This document shows, one piece after another, positions 21,362-33,300 of a stretch of 64,000 nucleotides of DNA. The stretch is from Symsagittifera roscoffensis (taxonomy: Eukaryota > Xenacoelomorpha > Acoela > Convolutidae). The notes beneath the pieces are model-generated. The model saw nothing but the letters and a program-made list of their open reading frames with translations, did no database searches and was not told the origin of the DNA. How positions within the stretch are numbered: the first letter of the stretch is position 1; each line of letters begins with the position of its first letter. The DNA lies in NCBI RefSeq assembly GCF_963678635.1, contig NC_087068.1, positions 36,589,436-36,653,435 of the forward strand, in the 5' to 3' direction. The position numbers and the translations under genes are program-made.

Positions 21362-21560
21362 CTATACTGTTTGATGCAATGAATCCTCCCCTCGCCTGGA
21401 TTCGATCCTGCTCTGCCTGGTCGGAGGGGGAGATGGGCGTTGAGAGGATAGGCAACTCCCCCTCTGCACAACACGGCTGAGGAGTCCCCCACTGAGCCGA
21501 CAACCAACTCCTGGCTGTTGCGCAACACAGCCACTACTGCAGTTGTACCACTTCGCAATA
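21362..21560 (-). CDS. PPM1K: PPM1K exon 3, PP2C core, with apparent 1-nt insertion
   Basis: Acceptor TTGTATAG, donor GTCAGT. The first half encodes S-G-T-T-A followed by V-G-D-S and A-V-L-C-R, as in human PPM1K. The second half, ending [10 protein letters not shown] (human G-G-F-V-A-W-N-S-L-G), is readable only in another frame. The 199-nt exon is one base too long to satisfy both flanking phases (1 in, 1 out). The change lies between about 21440 and 21415; the G5 homopolymer at 21426-21430 (plus strand) is the likely site. Either this is a sequencing or assembly error or the gene is broken. Confidence 0.85.
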
Positions 21561-22536
21561 CTATACAAGAAAAATCGAGATCTAAACTTTTCGCGATATT
21601 ATTTTGGGATAAAACTAATTTAAATATCCATAAAAACTGCAATTTTAATGGCCTTGTTTCGGCCAATTTTAACTATTCAAAGTGAACCCCACGCCATGAA
21701 GGTCTCGCATCAATTTACAGAGTTCGCATACATAAAACAATATCAACATTAGACATAGCCAACTGACAGTTGGAAAAGAGCAATGAATGCAAGGAAAGAG
21801 AAAAATAAATAGCTTTTCTTAAAAAAACTTCAAATTTCGCATTTTAAAGAATAAATATATTCCCTCAAAGCTCTTTGAATTTCAGGAAAATTTTGCAAAA
21901 ATGGATCAATAGGTAAATTTTTACTTGCACTGGGAAATCTAAACATTTAAATCCTCTTCGAAACTAGAAGACGATCACTTGGTGACCTTTACACTTTTGA
22001 CAAAAAAAATCAGCCGAACTGCGACAAATCACATTTGCGCCAGAACAAATGTTCAGACTTTTCCTTATAAAATACAAAAAACCGCCAATACCTATATAAG
22101 AGTCTTCAATACGTTCATTACTCTTAACAAAGGAGATCCTCACCTTAAAACCTTAAATTTACCAATGGATTTATCTTTTATCGATTTATTTCCAATTGCC
22201 AAAAACTAATTCCTGAAAAGCAATTGAACTAATTTTGTATCAATTCTTGGTATAGCTTAAGAAATCCTCCAATGGAACCACCAGATGAGAAACTTTTTGC
22301 CGGATGGGTTCAACATGACTCGTAAATACGGAAGTAACTAATCCTTGCCCCCTTCCCCTAATGTTAAATATGCAGAAAACGGAAGGAGAATAGGGATTTT
22401 TGAATAGGTTAAATTGTATGGCTTTTAACACCTTCATATGGCAAGTCTCTGTACATATATTAAACCCCTACAGATATTTTTTCCAAAACAATTCAAATCA
22501 AGCTAATAATCAATGAACTAACAAGCGATAACTAAC

Positions 22537-22837
22537 ATCTTTCAAACAATTCGTAATTGCCGTCAAGTAATGCTGAGTAGAGAGAGCGACTGAAGAGATT
22601 GTTCACATCTACGAATGTCTGTTTGAGACACACTTGTATATTGTGACTGTACTTGAGCCAAGAGTGCAAATGAGTAGGAATCTTGTCCAGGGCAAAATCG
22701 GCCGCATCTGCTGACCCGTGTCCGTCGAAGATGGCGAAACAGAGACAGTTCTGGCCCAGTTTGTTCACACTTATTCTGTCCTCGTTGACCAGTCTTCTGC
22801 CCAGCACACTGTGCCAGTAGGCCAAGTCCTCTGTGAT
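22537..22837 (-). CDS. PPM1K: PPM1K exon 2, NED and DGHG motifs
   Basis: The exon is 301 nt between a TTCTAG acceptor and a GTTAGT donor, phase 0 to 1. It encodes R-R-L-V-N-E-D-R (human K-R-K-E-N-E-D-R) and F-A-I-F-D-G-H-G with A-A-D-F after it (human F-A-V-Y-D-G-H-G...A-A-D-F). The Glu/Asp and DGHG residues coordinate the two catalytic metal ions. The rest matches the helix following the motif in length. Confidence 0.93.
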
Positions 22838-23088
22838 CTAGAATTATTCAACAGATTTCTTCCATGATTTTTTCAGGTCCCTTTTGCATGTCCCACGCAA
22901 CTTAAATTTGTACAAAATCGGAGTTCAATAACAAGGCTCCCTGTGACATGGGCAATTCTACTAAGAGAGACTCCACATATAAAGTTTTCTGAAGAGCTTT
23001 CAAAATAAATCTGGTTTCAGGTGTTGCGATGAATATCACTGATCGACTGCAGAGAAATAATTTTTGAAAGCAGAAGTGAATTACTTAC

Positions 23089-23277
23089 ATTAGGTATGGG
23101 TCGTCCCTTCTTCACACTTTGTTCCATATTGAGGCCCAGATTGAATTGACCATCAGCTGACCAGCTGTTCATACTCTGCTGACCCATTCCCCTTCCCCAT
23201 GCTCCAGTCAGGTGGGGATTCAATTTCACACCCCTCTTGGTCATCACTCCAATCAGAGACCTTGTCTTCATCTTCAT
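23089..23277 (-). CDS. PPM1K: PPM1K first coding exon, likely mitochondrial presequence
   Basis: PPM1K (PP2Cm) is the mitochondrial matrix Mn/Mg-dependent phosphatase that dephosphorylates and activates the branched-chain alpha-keto-acid dehydrogenase complex. This exon ends K-K-G-R-P-I-P-N before GTAAGT, matching human Y-G-K-P-I-P-K just before the catalytic domain. The first in-frame ATGs are at 23277 and 23271. The N-terminus is rich in Lys, Arg and Ser with no acidic residue in the first 30 or so, which fits a cleavable targeting peptide. The six exons (13961-23277) would give about 359 aa if the exon 3 break is ignored; human PPM1K has 372. An upstream non-coding exon is possible. Neighbour NTAQ1 is on the same strand, 4 kb upstream. 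Confidence 0.85.
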
Positions 23278-24099
23278 GTCATAGTTACGAAGTGCATTCA
23301 ATTAAATACACGTTGCAAATTTCTTCACTAATCATTAAGTTGTAGTCAAGTTCAGCTGTGTTTGATATTCAAGAAAACGAGATAAACGATTTGGGTTTGA
23401 CCTCGGCATAATCTAACTGAAATAGAAACCAACTACATAATCAATCAATAACATGCTTGCCTAACTCGGAATACTTCTGAGCATGCTAAATTAACTCAAT
23501 TATTGATACGTATAATACCATTGAGAACTCAATTTCCTCTAACACGGATTTTCAGAAAACTTCTCACTCCGTTACTGCGCACGAACCAAATGATTCATTC
23601 ATCACGCCAAATATTTCTCGAAGTGTTTTTCGCATCGTAATCTTACTGAGATAGCTCTAACAATAATTGTCATCGTAATAAACTGAAACTAGCTAGCAAT
23701 GAAACTAGCAAGTCTTAAGGGTCCCAACTATTATACACGTACCTGAACCGGTTCGCAAAATTTTTCTAAGCAAGAAATAATAAAAAAAAAAACATTTAAA
23801 AAACGTTTAAGCTATTTCATTGGTTCGAAGAACTGTAGATTGGTTCGAAGAAAGTCAACTTTCTCTCAGTAGGCCACTCAAACTATGAAACTTTTTGTAC
23901 ACTAAAAGGATTGGTAAAAAGTAAGTTATTCGAATCAGGCTATTCAAGCGATAATTTAAAAAAAATGTAACATTATTCTTTATGATGAATCGATGGGCAA
24001 AAATTCCAGTATCAATTGAGGTTGGGTTTGACAAAAGACCATGAAATGACACTAACACAATCCGCTATCGGATCGGGAATTACAAACTTTAAGCAGTTT

Positions 24100-25180
24100 T
24101 TTAAAAGTGAAAAAATTTCAAAAAACGCCATGTAGAAGCCTAAAAAAATTCAAGCAGCCATAGTTGGAGGCAGAATTTGCAAACCCCGAGAGTACCCTGA
24201 CAGCAACCCACTATAGGGTTTAGAATGTTGAATTTCATTAAGTTATGCAATCAGAGATTTTTGGAAAAATTTTGAGTTGAGAACGTCAATTTTTCAAATT
24301 TTTGTAATTTTTTTAAATCTAAGTTTTTTTTTTGAAATTGTATGTCTAAAAAACTAAAACTTAATGGTTATTCATATTTCGAAGCCAATTTCATAACCCT
24401 TGGAAAAACCCTGGCAGCACCCTACAAGGTTGCTAATTTCAAATTATGTACAACGTTTTAAATCTAAATTTTTTTTTACAAATCATAGAAAAAATAGAAA
24501 AACGTCATATCTAGGAAGCCAAAAAAGAATTGAGCAGACATATTTCGAGGCAAAAGTTTTCCATCCCAAGGATTACTCAGACAGCACCCAGCTATAGGAC
24601 AGGAAGTTTCAAATTTTGAAGGAAGTTATGAAAAAATCACTCAGTGAAAAAATCTTAAGCTAAAATATTTGACTAATCCATTTAAGAGGTGGATTTTGCA
24701 ACGCATGAGAGAACTTTGACAGCACCCTAACATAAGGTTGCTTATTTAAAATTTTGAGAAGTTTTTTATATCTAAATTTGCACTAAAGTCTTCGAAAAAT
24801 CATAAAAAAACGTCATATCTGGGAAGGCAAAAGACTTTGAGCAGACATACTTGATGTCAAGATTCGTGAATCCTGAAATTTTTCTGACAACCTCTCAGCA
24901 TAAAATTCCTAAATTTAAGTTTTGGTAAGCAATTGCAACCTTTTGGAAAAACCTGAGAGCATATAACTGCAGGGTTGTGCATTTCAAATTTTGTGAAGTT
25001 TTTGTTAATAACTTCTTTGAAAACTTTGAAAGTACCAAAAAAATCGTCAAATCTCGGCAACTAATAGCATTTGAGCGGACACATTTGGAGAAAAGATTAA
25101 AAACTCCTGGCAGTATCCTCACAGCACCCCACTATAGGTTTAAGAATTTCAAATTTTGGCGTTAGTCATTCAAATCTCGA
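24100..25180. repeat. Diverged satellite-like repeats, family 1
   Basis: Degenerate units of roughly 160-380 bp recur. Each has an aacgtcatatct-like word (24124, 24504, 24813, 25041), then ttgagcagacata, then an gagagtac/ctgacagcaccc tract and a frequent atttcaaatttt. The same family reappears at 26500-27240. Confidence 0.7.
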
Positions 25181-25737
25181 ATAGAAACTGAAAACGTTTT
25201 AAAAAATGTAAAGACAATCTGTCTAGGCATTTGGCCTTGACCTAAAGAAAGATCTTAAGTTGATACTTATCCGGGTTTTGGACTGAAAAAAAGCATCTAG
25301 AATATTTCGATTTTCGATTAAGCGTTGTCCCCATTGCCTTTTGTTAATCATTGTACCCTATGAAAATCGCTTTTACATTGCGTCCATAGACTTTTTGGCG
25401 TTGCGCTTAAAAATAGAAGATAGATTGATCTAATAATACGCCTAGTATCATCAAGCGTTTTGTGGGATACAAAAAAAAACTAGACAAAAACTCAATCGAA
25501 TTGAAAACGGTCATATTGATAGCCTTTAAAATTCGATTGCAAACGAAATCGCAAGCTTACAAAAATATCTAAAAGTGTTAAAAACTCCCTCAACTATAAG
25601 CAGTTACATTAATATTTAAGACCATGAAAAGGTAGGCATATTTAGAAGAATTTAGAGCGGGGCAGGCGAAAATTTGACACAGGCATATCTGCACTTTGCA
25701 AACACCAGCAATTAAATGGAAAAAGAGAGTTTAGACA

Positions 25738-26260
25738 CAGAGGTGAAGTAGCACTTCGCCTACAGAAGCAAAAACATGATCGAAAACGCTACTGGTAAAA
25801 ACTGCATTTTGAGTCTACAAAATAAGTGGCGCACGCCAATTATGAGTGTACATAATTGCTAAGATGCAAGCCAATTAAGACGCATTCGCAGTACCAGTCA
25901 ATTTGAAAAAAAAAAATTACCAACTAACATGCCTCGATTTATAGAGCGGACGCATTCAAACTAGTATACGAAAAAGTTCGTTAAACATACAACCCTGCCC
26001 AATTTCGAACCCTCTCATTTTGCAGCTGGTTTCCTTCCCTTCCTCTGCGCGACAGATCCATGATTCCTTGAAGCTAAAATGCTATTTGTAATATAAAAGT
26101 CTTTGTTAATATCCTTAGCATTGGCTGTACTTAATAGCTGGATCAAAATGAACATTTTCAAAATGAACACATTTTGTCGCAACAATTATCGCGACTTAGC
26201 TTGGAAAAAAAAGAAAGTTCATACTATAACAGAAGCTATGCTTTATTTTTAATACAAGAA
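25738..26260 (+). repeat. Dispersed repeat related to 61376-62030
   Basis: This 0.5-kb block and 61376-62030 share gcaaaaacatga, a tatagagcggacgcatt segment, actagtatacgaaaaagttc, a ccctgccca...ttcgaa stretch and tatccttagcattggctgta in the same order. The second copy contains an additional inverted half, so this one looks like the simpler, unfolded form. Confidence 0.75.
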
Positions 26261-26499
26261 TAATTAAATGAGCTTTGGAAAGCAACAAATATTTTCCACT
26301 ATGAGATTAGAACCCCAACCCCCAGAGTAAGAGTCTTAAGTCTTCAACTGCATCATTTAACCTTACAATCCACATACACCAGACACCAATAGGGCGAATG
26401 AAACACATACATAGGTGGAGGGATCAAATTCCAGGAGAAGGAGACAAACGTCACCCCCACTCTAAGAACCCCGCTGCGTACTGGTCTTTTCGCCGTAAT

Positions 26500-27240
26500 A
26501 TTATTTTTCTATCTCGAGAGAACCATAACTTGGAGGCGAGATTCGCAACCCCCAAGATTTCACTGACATCTTCCAATCGAAGGGTTGAGAATTTCAAAAA
26601 CTCAAAAAAAACATTGAATTTAAGCTTTCTGAAAATTTTCCAAAAAATCACAAAAAACGTCATATGTCATGAACTGCAAAGATTCGAATAGTCATAGTTG
26701 GAAGTGAGATTCGCAACTCCCGAAAGTATTCTGACAGTTCCCAAATAAAGAATTGGAAATTTCACAATTTAAAAAATTTATAAAATTTAAGTTTTGAAAG
26801 TTTTTGAAAAATCACAAAAAACGTCATATCTCGAAAACTAAGAGCATTTTAGCAGTCGCATTAGGACGCAAGGTTTCGATCTTGAAACTCCTGAGAGTAA
26901 CCTTACAGTACCCAATTACAAGATTAGGAATTTCAAATCTTTGAAATTTTTAAAATCTAAGTTTTCTGAAAATTAAAAAGAAATCATAAAAGACGTCATA
27001 TCTCAAAAACTACAGAGATTTGAGCAGTCATATTTGAAGGCAAGATTCGCAATTCCTGAGAGTACACTTATAGCACCCGACAGTGTTGAGAATTTTAAGT
27101 TTTGTAAATGGAGTTTTCCGAAAAATTTTGAAAAAATCACAAAAATCGTCGTATCTCGTCCAATATAGAATTGGGAATTCATAATTGGAGACCAAATTCG
27201 CAGCCCCTGAGGGAACTCTGACAGCATCCTACTAGTGTCT
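26500..27240. repeat. Diverged satellite-like repeats, family 1, second block
   Basis: Units of about 150-175 bp start with cgtcatat(c/g)tc at 26656, 26819, 26992 and 27145. Each continues with an agattcgcaa- or aggtttcgat-like word, then cctgagagta and acagcaccc-like words. Spacing is more regular than at 24100-25180. Confidence 0.75.
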
Positions 27241-27443
27241 TGCTAATTTTTAACTCAGTGGAACAAACACTAGATTGAAACTGGAAAATCGGAAAGCATT
27301 GCAATAGACGATTTAGTTATGCCCACGCATAGATATGTTATGCCTTTAACAGTTGCAAAAAAAAACGCTTTAACATGGCAAGATACGTGTCACACGCATT
27401 TAAATATAGTATAGATAGATAGATTTCAGTCAAACTAAACTAT

Positions 27444-27898
27444 CTAAATTTTACTAAAATCCATTAAACTCAGAACTGTCCCAAATGAGTTGCTTGTTTC
27501 ATCCATCGACCAAAACTTCTCGATATTATTTTCACATTTTTTAGTTTTGATAGGCGCGTAGGGTGGTGGCGGCGCAGACCATTCAAAAGATCCGTCCTTT
27601 TTCATCTTCTTCATGTGGCTTCGGTCAGAAGCAAAGTCGGCTAAAAACTGTTCGGCTTGAACAACTCGGAACCATCTGTGATACATTTTCTGAAGTTTTT
27701 CGTCGCTTCCAAAAGACTTCGATATATACTCATCAAAAGCACATGGAAACAGCAGATTCGTATCCAAATCAAATACCACTTTTTCAGCACCTGTATTCGT
27801 TGGCGAGCCTTGTAATTTAAATCCAATCCGTTCAGCCAGTGAGCTGGTTGTAACTGCTATAACATGATAATCCCATACAACTGGATGATCCGCATCAG
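27444..27898 (-). CDS. NTAQ1: NTAQ1 last exon, catalytic His and Asp
   Basis: NTAQ1 is the amidase that converts N-terminal Gln to Glu in the Arg/N-degron pathway, using a Cys-His-Asp triad. This exon starts after GTGGAAG (phase 1) and ends with TAA at 27446-27444. It shows V-V-W-D-Y-H-V (human V-I-W-D-Y-H-V), F-D-L-D-T-N-L-L-F-P-C (human Y-D-L-D-T-V-L-P-F-P-C), F-A-S-D-R-S-H-M and P-P-P-P-Y, all hallmarks of the family, in order. There is an insertion of about 14 residues between the catalytic His and Asp motifs. Spliced directly to the first exon it gives 211 aa (human 205). Confidence 0.93.
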
Positions 27899-28000
27899 CT
27901 TCCACGTTATAAAAATGTGAATTTCATTTAATATATTTGAGTATTATTTAATAATAATAAAATAATTTTATTTTCACGCCAAGGATATACATATACATAC

Positions 28001-28174
28001 CTTTGCAGTTTTTTTTATAAATCGCATCATGATGGGCTACCAGGTAGGTAGTTTGCCCTTCAGGGGGTACCTGATGAGCAAGCAAGTTCATTTCACGTAA
28101 CGGCTTGCCTAAATTCAATTTTGAATGATTTTGTAAAGCGGGATAATTCGCCACACAAATAATTCTCGTGTTAT
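28001..28174 (-). CDS. Possible optional NTAQ1 exon, 58 codons, unknown
   Basis: Between the two NTAQ1 exons an open frame is bounded by a CTGAAAG acceptor and a strong GTATGT donor. It is exactly 174 nt, phase 1 at both ends, so including or skipping it keeps the NTAQ1 frame. The 58 residues match nothing I know, and other NTAQ1 proteins have no insert here. It would fall just before the W-D-Y-H motif. The intron to the last exon is only 102 nt. The polypyrimidine tract at the acceptor is weak. It may be a cassette exon, an exon of an overlapping transcript, or chance. Confidence 0.4.
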
Positions 28175-28213
28175 CTTTCAGCATCATAAATAAAACCTTC
28201 AAAGCGCGCATAA

Positions 28214-29356
28214 ATTAGTTCAGAGCATGATCAAATTGACAATTTTCAAGCCGCCAGAACTTTACATAAAACAGAGTCAACATCTTCAATGGGCTATTAA
28301 ATTTTTTTGGCAAAAATCATTATTTCTTTCGCTGAAATATTAATATTCGGCACCCCTTCGAAAGTTGGAACAATGAGATACCTAAATTTAGCAAGTGTTT
28401 ATATAGTTTTCTAATTCGCCTCAAAAACATCCTCAAATGGAGAGAATTTACAGATCGCAAAACCTCGAGAAGTACAGATGCAGAAAAAAAGTTGCTTAAA
28501 AATTGGAATTAGACTGAAGTATTGAGTAATTTTTAGCAAATGGGTTTCATAACATTGACTAGATTAATTCAAAGAGCCATTAGTTTTAAGCAACTGATTC
28601 GTTTTTTATCTATTTCAAAACCAGTTGAAATACGGCAGTAATTTCCCGGGGAAATAAAATAAATAAAATCTACTTTTTGAAACTAAAAGTCACATTTATA
28701 ACTCACAATTGAGCATGAACCACACATACAAAACAGCTATTAGAAAAATGAAATTTAAAACAGTTTTTTTTCTTCAAAAAACAGTGATCGTAGAATTGTA
28801 TGCAACTTGCACAGCATGTGTCAATTCATGCTTAATTGTAAATTTTGAGCTCGCAGTAGATTTTATGCTGGAAGCTTGAATGTAGTTAACCTAAAACATT
28901 TTGCCAAAATATAGAAACGGGGATGAGAGTCAGAACTGGTTGTTTACAAATAAGCCGAGCCAACAGATAGTTGGAAAGGTGCCAGTCATTGAACTCATCT
29001 TAAACAGACCGCAAAAAGGCTGAATTTTAAACAAACTTAAAGAAAAATGTATAATTTCAAAGCACATGGAATTTCAAAAATATTTTAATAAAATTCCTCA
29101 TATTGGATTCATCAATAAATCATGTTGAAACAAAATAAACTTCTCACGCGCAAATTCTAAGACTGTTTCAAATAAAAAGTTCAGATTACAATGCACTTTG
29201 CTCTCGCAAGTGTAACACAAGAGACGAAGCTACTTTTCCTGAACAAGCAAAAAAAAATGGAAGACGGGAGACTTAGAATGCATTCTGTACACAACGCAGA
29301 CTTAAACGAAAGACTTAATTAATTCAAAAGATATAAATTCACATCTTCAATTATAC
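28214..29356 (-). other. NTAQ1 intron, AT-rich
   Basis: No exon-like block is seen apart from the optional exon at its left border. A fragment of the gcgaagct dispersed repeat lies near 29220. Confidence 0.5.
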
Positions 29357-29537
29357 CGGAGGCTTTTTGGCACCAAATTGGGACCGTTTTATTGGCATTA
29401 GATACGAAAACTGCCCAACACTCGTTAAGACGGTTTGGCGAATGCTGACCAGCGAGAAAGCCACGTACTGACTCACAGAACTTCCAAACATTCTCTTCAC
29501 AATAGTGCGAAGTATAGAGAAGATCTTCTCGCTGCAT
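29357..29537 (-). CDS. NTAQ1: NTAQ1 first exon, catalytic Cys
   Basis: ATG at 29537; donor GTATAA after 29357, phase 1. The exon encodes H-Y-C-E-E-N-V-W-K (human C-Y-C-E-E-N-I-W-K), whose Cys is the nucleophile, then C-W-A-V-F-V-S-N and V-P-I-W (human C-Y-A-V-F-I-S-N and I-P-I-W). The start is preferred because only a few residues precede the Cys motif, and a short N-terminus is tolerated in the family. NTAQ1 lies between PPM1K and UBL3 on the same strand. The introns are 1.2 kb and 0.1 kb if the middle exon is used. Confidence 0.9.
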
Positions 29538-29914
29538 TATTACTGCATTCGAACTGCAATTGCACTATCTGTTTCATTCATTTGGATCTACTGCGATCAG
29601 CGAGAATAATTGTCAACGCTCATTCTTATCAAAACTTTCGAGGCGAAGCTGCACTTTACAAACGCATGCAACAAAAAAGTTACAAAAAATCAAAGCAATT
29701 CATAGATAAGCCTGGAAACGGCAAATCTAAACTCTCACTGCGAAACACCGGATTCCAAACTATTCATGACGCGAAGTGGCATCAGGGAGTTTTCTCCCTG
29801 CAAAAGGTTACAAAATCTAAATGCAGAAGGTTACAAAATCTCGTTAAAAACTGATGGGGCGGCGGAAAAACGCGACAACCAAGTACATGCCGATTAAAAA
29901 GAAGAACCTGTCGA

Positions 29915-30336
29915 CAGGGGCGGATCTAGGATTTTCTCGAGAGAGGGGCGGATTTTCAAAAAATTTCGAAATTTTTGTCGACCTTTTTTTAGGTCGACCA
30001 AATAGATTTTTCCAGCTCTCCCAAAGCACTGTTTTGTCCCTGTTTTGGCCAAAATTTGTGCGCCGCAGGCAAAGTTTTGAAAAAACAGCCCAAAAAAGGC
30101 GTTTTTAGGCACTTTTTGGAAAATTTTGACCAAAAAATCGCATTTTTTCGGCGCGAGCTCCCCCTCAAAATTAGTATATATTGGCGCCTAACGCGCCTTT
30201 AGAAAATTTTTAGGTTCCATCGCCAAAAATGGATATTGGAAAATAGTACAAAGGGGGACCCTTTGGGTCGTCAGAGGGTCGAATCCCTGAGAAGAGAGCG
30301 TCCGCAAATCCCCCCCCCCCCCCAAATCCGCCCCTG
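29915..30336 (+). mobile_element. hAT-type MITE with 8-bp target duplication
   Basis: The 422-bp element begins CAGGGGCGGATCTAGG and ends ATCCGCCCCTG. It is flanked on both sides by the identical 8-mer CCTGTCGA (29907-29914 and 30337-30344), the target-site length of hAT transposons. The termini match the widespread CAGGGGCGGAT hAT end type. There is no transposase. A run of 14 C (30310-30323) lies just inside the right end. Confidence 0.9.
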
Positions 30337-30344
30337 CCTGTCGA

Positions 30345-33300
30345 CATAAGTCACATGATATTGACTACTGAATCACCCCGCCATGAGTTCTGCATTTACC
30401 TTAGACACAAGCAGCAATTTAACGGATATATCTCATGCTATTTTATTTAATATATAGAATTAAAGCTGTATAGTGAAGCTGAAACCCAGAAATTATAGTT
30501 AAATTGGGGAAGAAAAAACTGGTACTATAACACGTCCCGGTCCAGAGGGTTCCCAATGTCATCCATCTCCTCAAAGTGGGAACCATTACAGCAAGATCGT
30601 TGACCCCTCTTCTCACGGAGGGCCCTGCAGTGCGTAGGGGCGAGAGCTTATATATATAAAAAAAATGGCATAGAGGCAAGAGAACAAAAAAGCCTTGAAG
30701 CAGCCTCGAAAACATTCAAGGCAACCCAGAGCCAATGGCTTCAACCCAGAGACTACGATTTGACGCCACAGCCAACGGTTTGATAAAAAACTCATTACCA
30801 TTGCAGGCGTGCCAAATTTACACTCAATGTTTGTAAAGAAAGGAAAAAAATGCTTAGAAAAAGTTGCATCGAAAAACAATAAAATACAAGCATTGCCAGC
30901 CTGGTTTGAGTAAAAAAGCATTAATGATTGAAAGCTGATTTGATTGAAGAGCACCAGTGAAAACATAGTCAACATATAGTAGGAGAAGAGCCAATAAACG
31001 CAAGTAAAAAGAAAAAAAACAACGTTTGTTTTTTGAAAAAAAAATCTCATCTTTCGAATTTCGAAGACAAAAATATTTGGCTTTAAAGATCTTTGAGTTT
31101 ACATGACCCCTCTTCAAGAGCAACGTTTTTGATTAAATTACTCCCATTTGAGAAAACTGGAGTTTTAGGTAGTAATTGAGCTCCGCTAGGAAATTGATTT
31201 TGTAAACTCTCGAAACAAATCAGTGAAAAAAAGGACAGTTGAGCATCCTCAAACCAAAAAAGTTTTTCTTCATAATCACTAAGCCAAAAAACTAATTTTT
31301 CAAACTTTTCTGCGTTTTTCAGTTATCATAATATGAAAATAAAGAAGCGAAGCTGTCTTTCACCTTCGCCAGCAAAATACGGCAAAACATAATCTAAGAA
31401 CACAGCCGATTTGAAAGAGTGTAATAAAATTCAAAAATGATTGAGTGTTTGGTGAACATTTTTCACAATTGCATAATAGCACTTTGCGTTTCAAGAAACT
31501 TTGTCGAGTTACACTTTTACCATAAAAATAACTCAGCTAGAGACAAATCGATCAATCTAAATCTTTTTTATATTTCTCTGGGAATTCTGAAAAAAAAAAT
31601 CCTTTTTTGAAGCTAAAAGACATTTACGTTTTTTGGGCCATTTTAGCATTCGATATTGGGGAACGTTATTTGCTTTCCTTTCAGCAAATAAATTTGAACT
31701 GTACTTAAAAAAATAAGTCAATCCGCGAAAATCTTTTAGAAAATACACAGAACCTTAATAAAAATTGAATAACCTTCTTCATCAACTATAAACAAAACTT
31801 CTATCAATATGCATATAACGGTTAGAATGACGAACATAAAATATAAAGTATTGAACTTTGAGAACAATTTGAGAAAAAAAAATTAAGGTAAGCTAAGCTG
31901 ACAACAATTGAGAAGCAAAAAAGTGAACACAGAGGTGAATCGGAGCGTTGCATCACATGCGATACAAGGAAAACCTAGCATTGCAAGTTCCAAATAGACA
32001 GTAAGATGGAAATAAGCAGGTAGAAAAAAATTTAAACAAAATCGACAATTTTCTGTGGAAATACAAAAATTCAGAAAAACAGACGAGAAGCACAACTACT
32101 AGCTTTAAACAAGCTTGTTATGTTTTCCGAGCGTTCACTAAGCCGGCAACACGGTGTTAGATCCCAATTGATCCAAAAACAATAAATGGCATAGGAAATT
32201 GTTGTCATGAAAAACTTTTGGGCGCATAAGACGTTTGAACTTAAACTTTTATACTACCAACCGACCTGATTCATTCAAACTGCAAGTAATCAATTTTTAT
32301 CTCTAAGTCGGAGCAAAATAAGTTCAATAAACCGATGAAAGATGAGCCGAGCCAAGCCGAAATCATTAAGGCCGAATAAAATTGCTAAGCGAGAAAAAAA
32401 GTCATGGATAGTAAATTTTAAAAAACTAGAGAATTTTATCTACAACACTAGCCAATACAATGAAAACTGTTTACAGCGCAAAATATAGTGATATGGCAAC
32501 TATAGTCGCCGACAAACATAAGCCGACAAACTATAGTTCCACTTTTCAATTTTTCCCAAAAAAAATGTCAAAATCAAAATATGAAAAAAAAGGTCCGATC
32601 GGGACTTCTAACTCGACAATGAAGTGCAAATTCAACCGAATTACCTCCAGGCCAATTGAGAAGGGGCCTGGAAGATGCTAAGAATCGACAATGAGACAAC
32701 ATCAAGTTCAAATACAAATTAGGTAAGAATGGGAAAAGTCTTGTTCCCGATTACGAAACACTTGCTCTCACATATGTAAAGCACGTATAGAAAAAAAGGT
32801 CAGACCTTAGATTTCGAGGCATGCGGTTTCCCACTAAAAACAAAGGGGTCGTGAAGGGCCAGGCAGTTTTTGAGCTTCCACAAGAAAGCAAGCCCAATTT
32901 CAATGGTTTTTTGATTTCAGCAAAATATGTAGTTGCGATTAAAAACCACTTGCTATGGCAAGATTAAACGTATCCAACTTAAATAACAGGTTTCTAAAAC
33001 ACACTTCGATACAAAAATAGCAAAAAAAAATCTTCACAAAAACAGCTTAATTCAACATTGAATTTCACAAGTAAATCTTATTTGCTTACGTCTAAAAATA
33101 GATAATTGAATCATCAGATCGCTACGATAAAAAACATCAATGAACTCAAAGCATATGAAAAAATTAGAAAAATTTTTCGGAGAAAATTGAACATTCGAGT
33201 TTAATTAGGAAAAATACATAGCTTTTATCTTTGAATATCACGAATAATTCTCGGTTGATACTTGTTTTGATAACAACAAACATTATTTGAGACACAGAAG

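Noticed and set aside
24100..27240. CRISPR-like regular repeats
   Set aside because: Units are long, diverged and lack unique spacers; the genome is eukaryotic.
30520..30640. A small nuclear RNA or 5S rRNA gene, because a GC-rich block recurs at 52581-52690
   Set aside because: No match to U1, U2, U6 or 5S motifs that I know; treated as a dispersed repeat.
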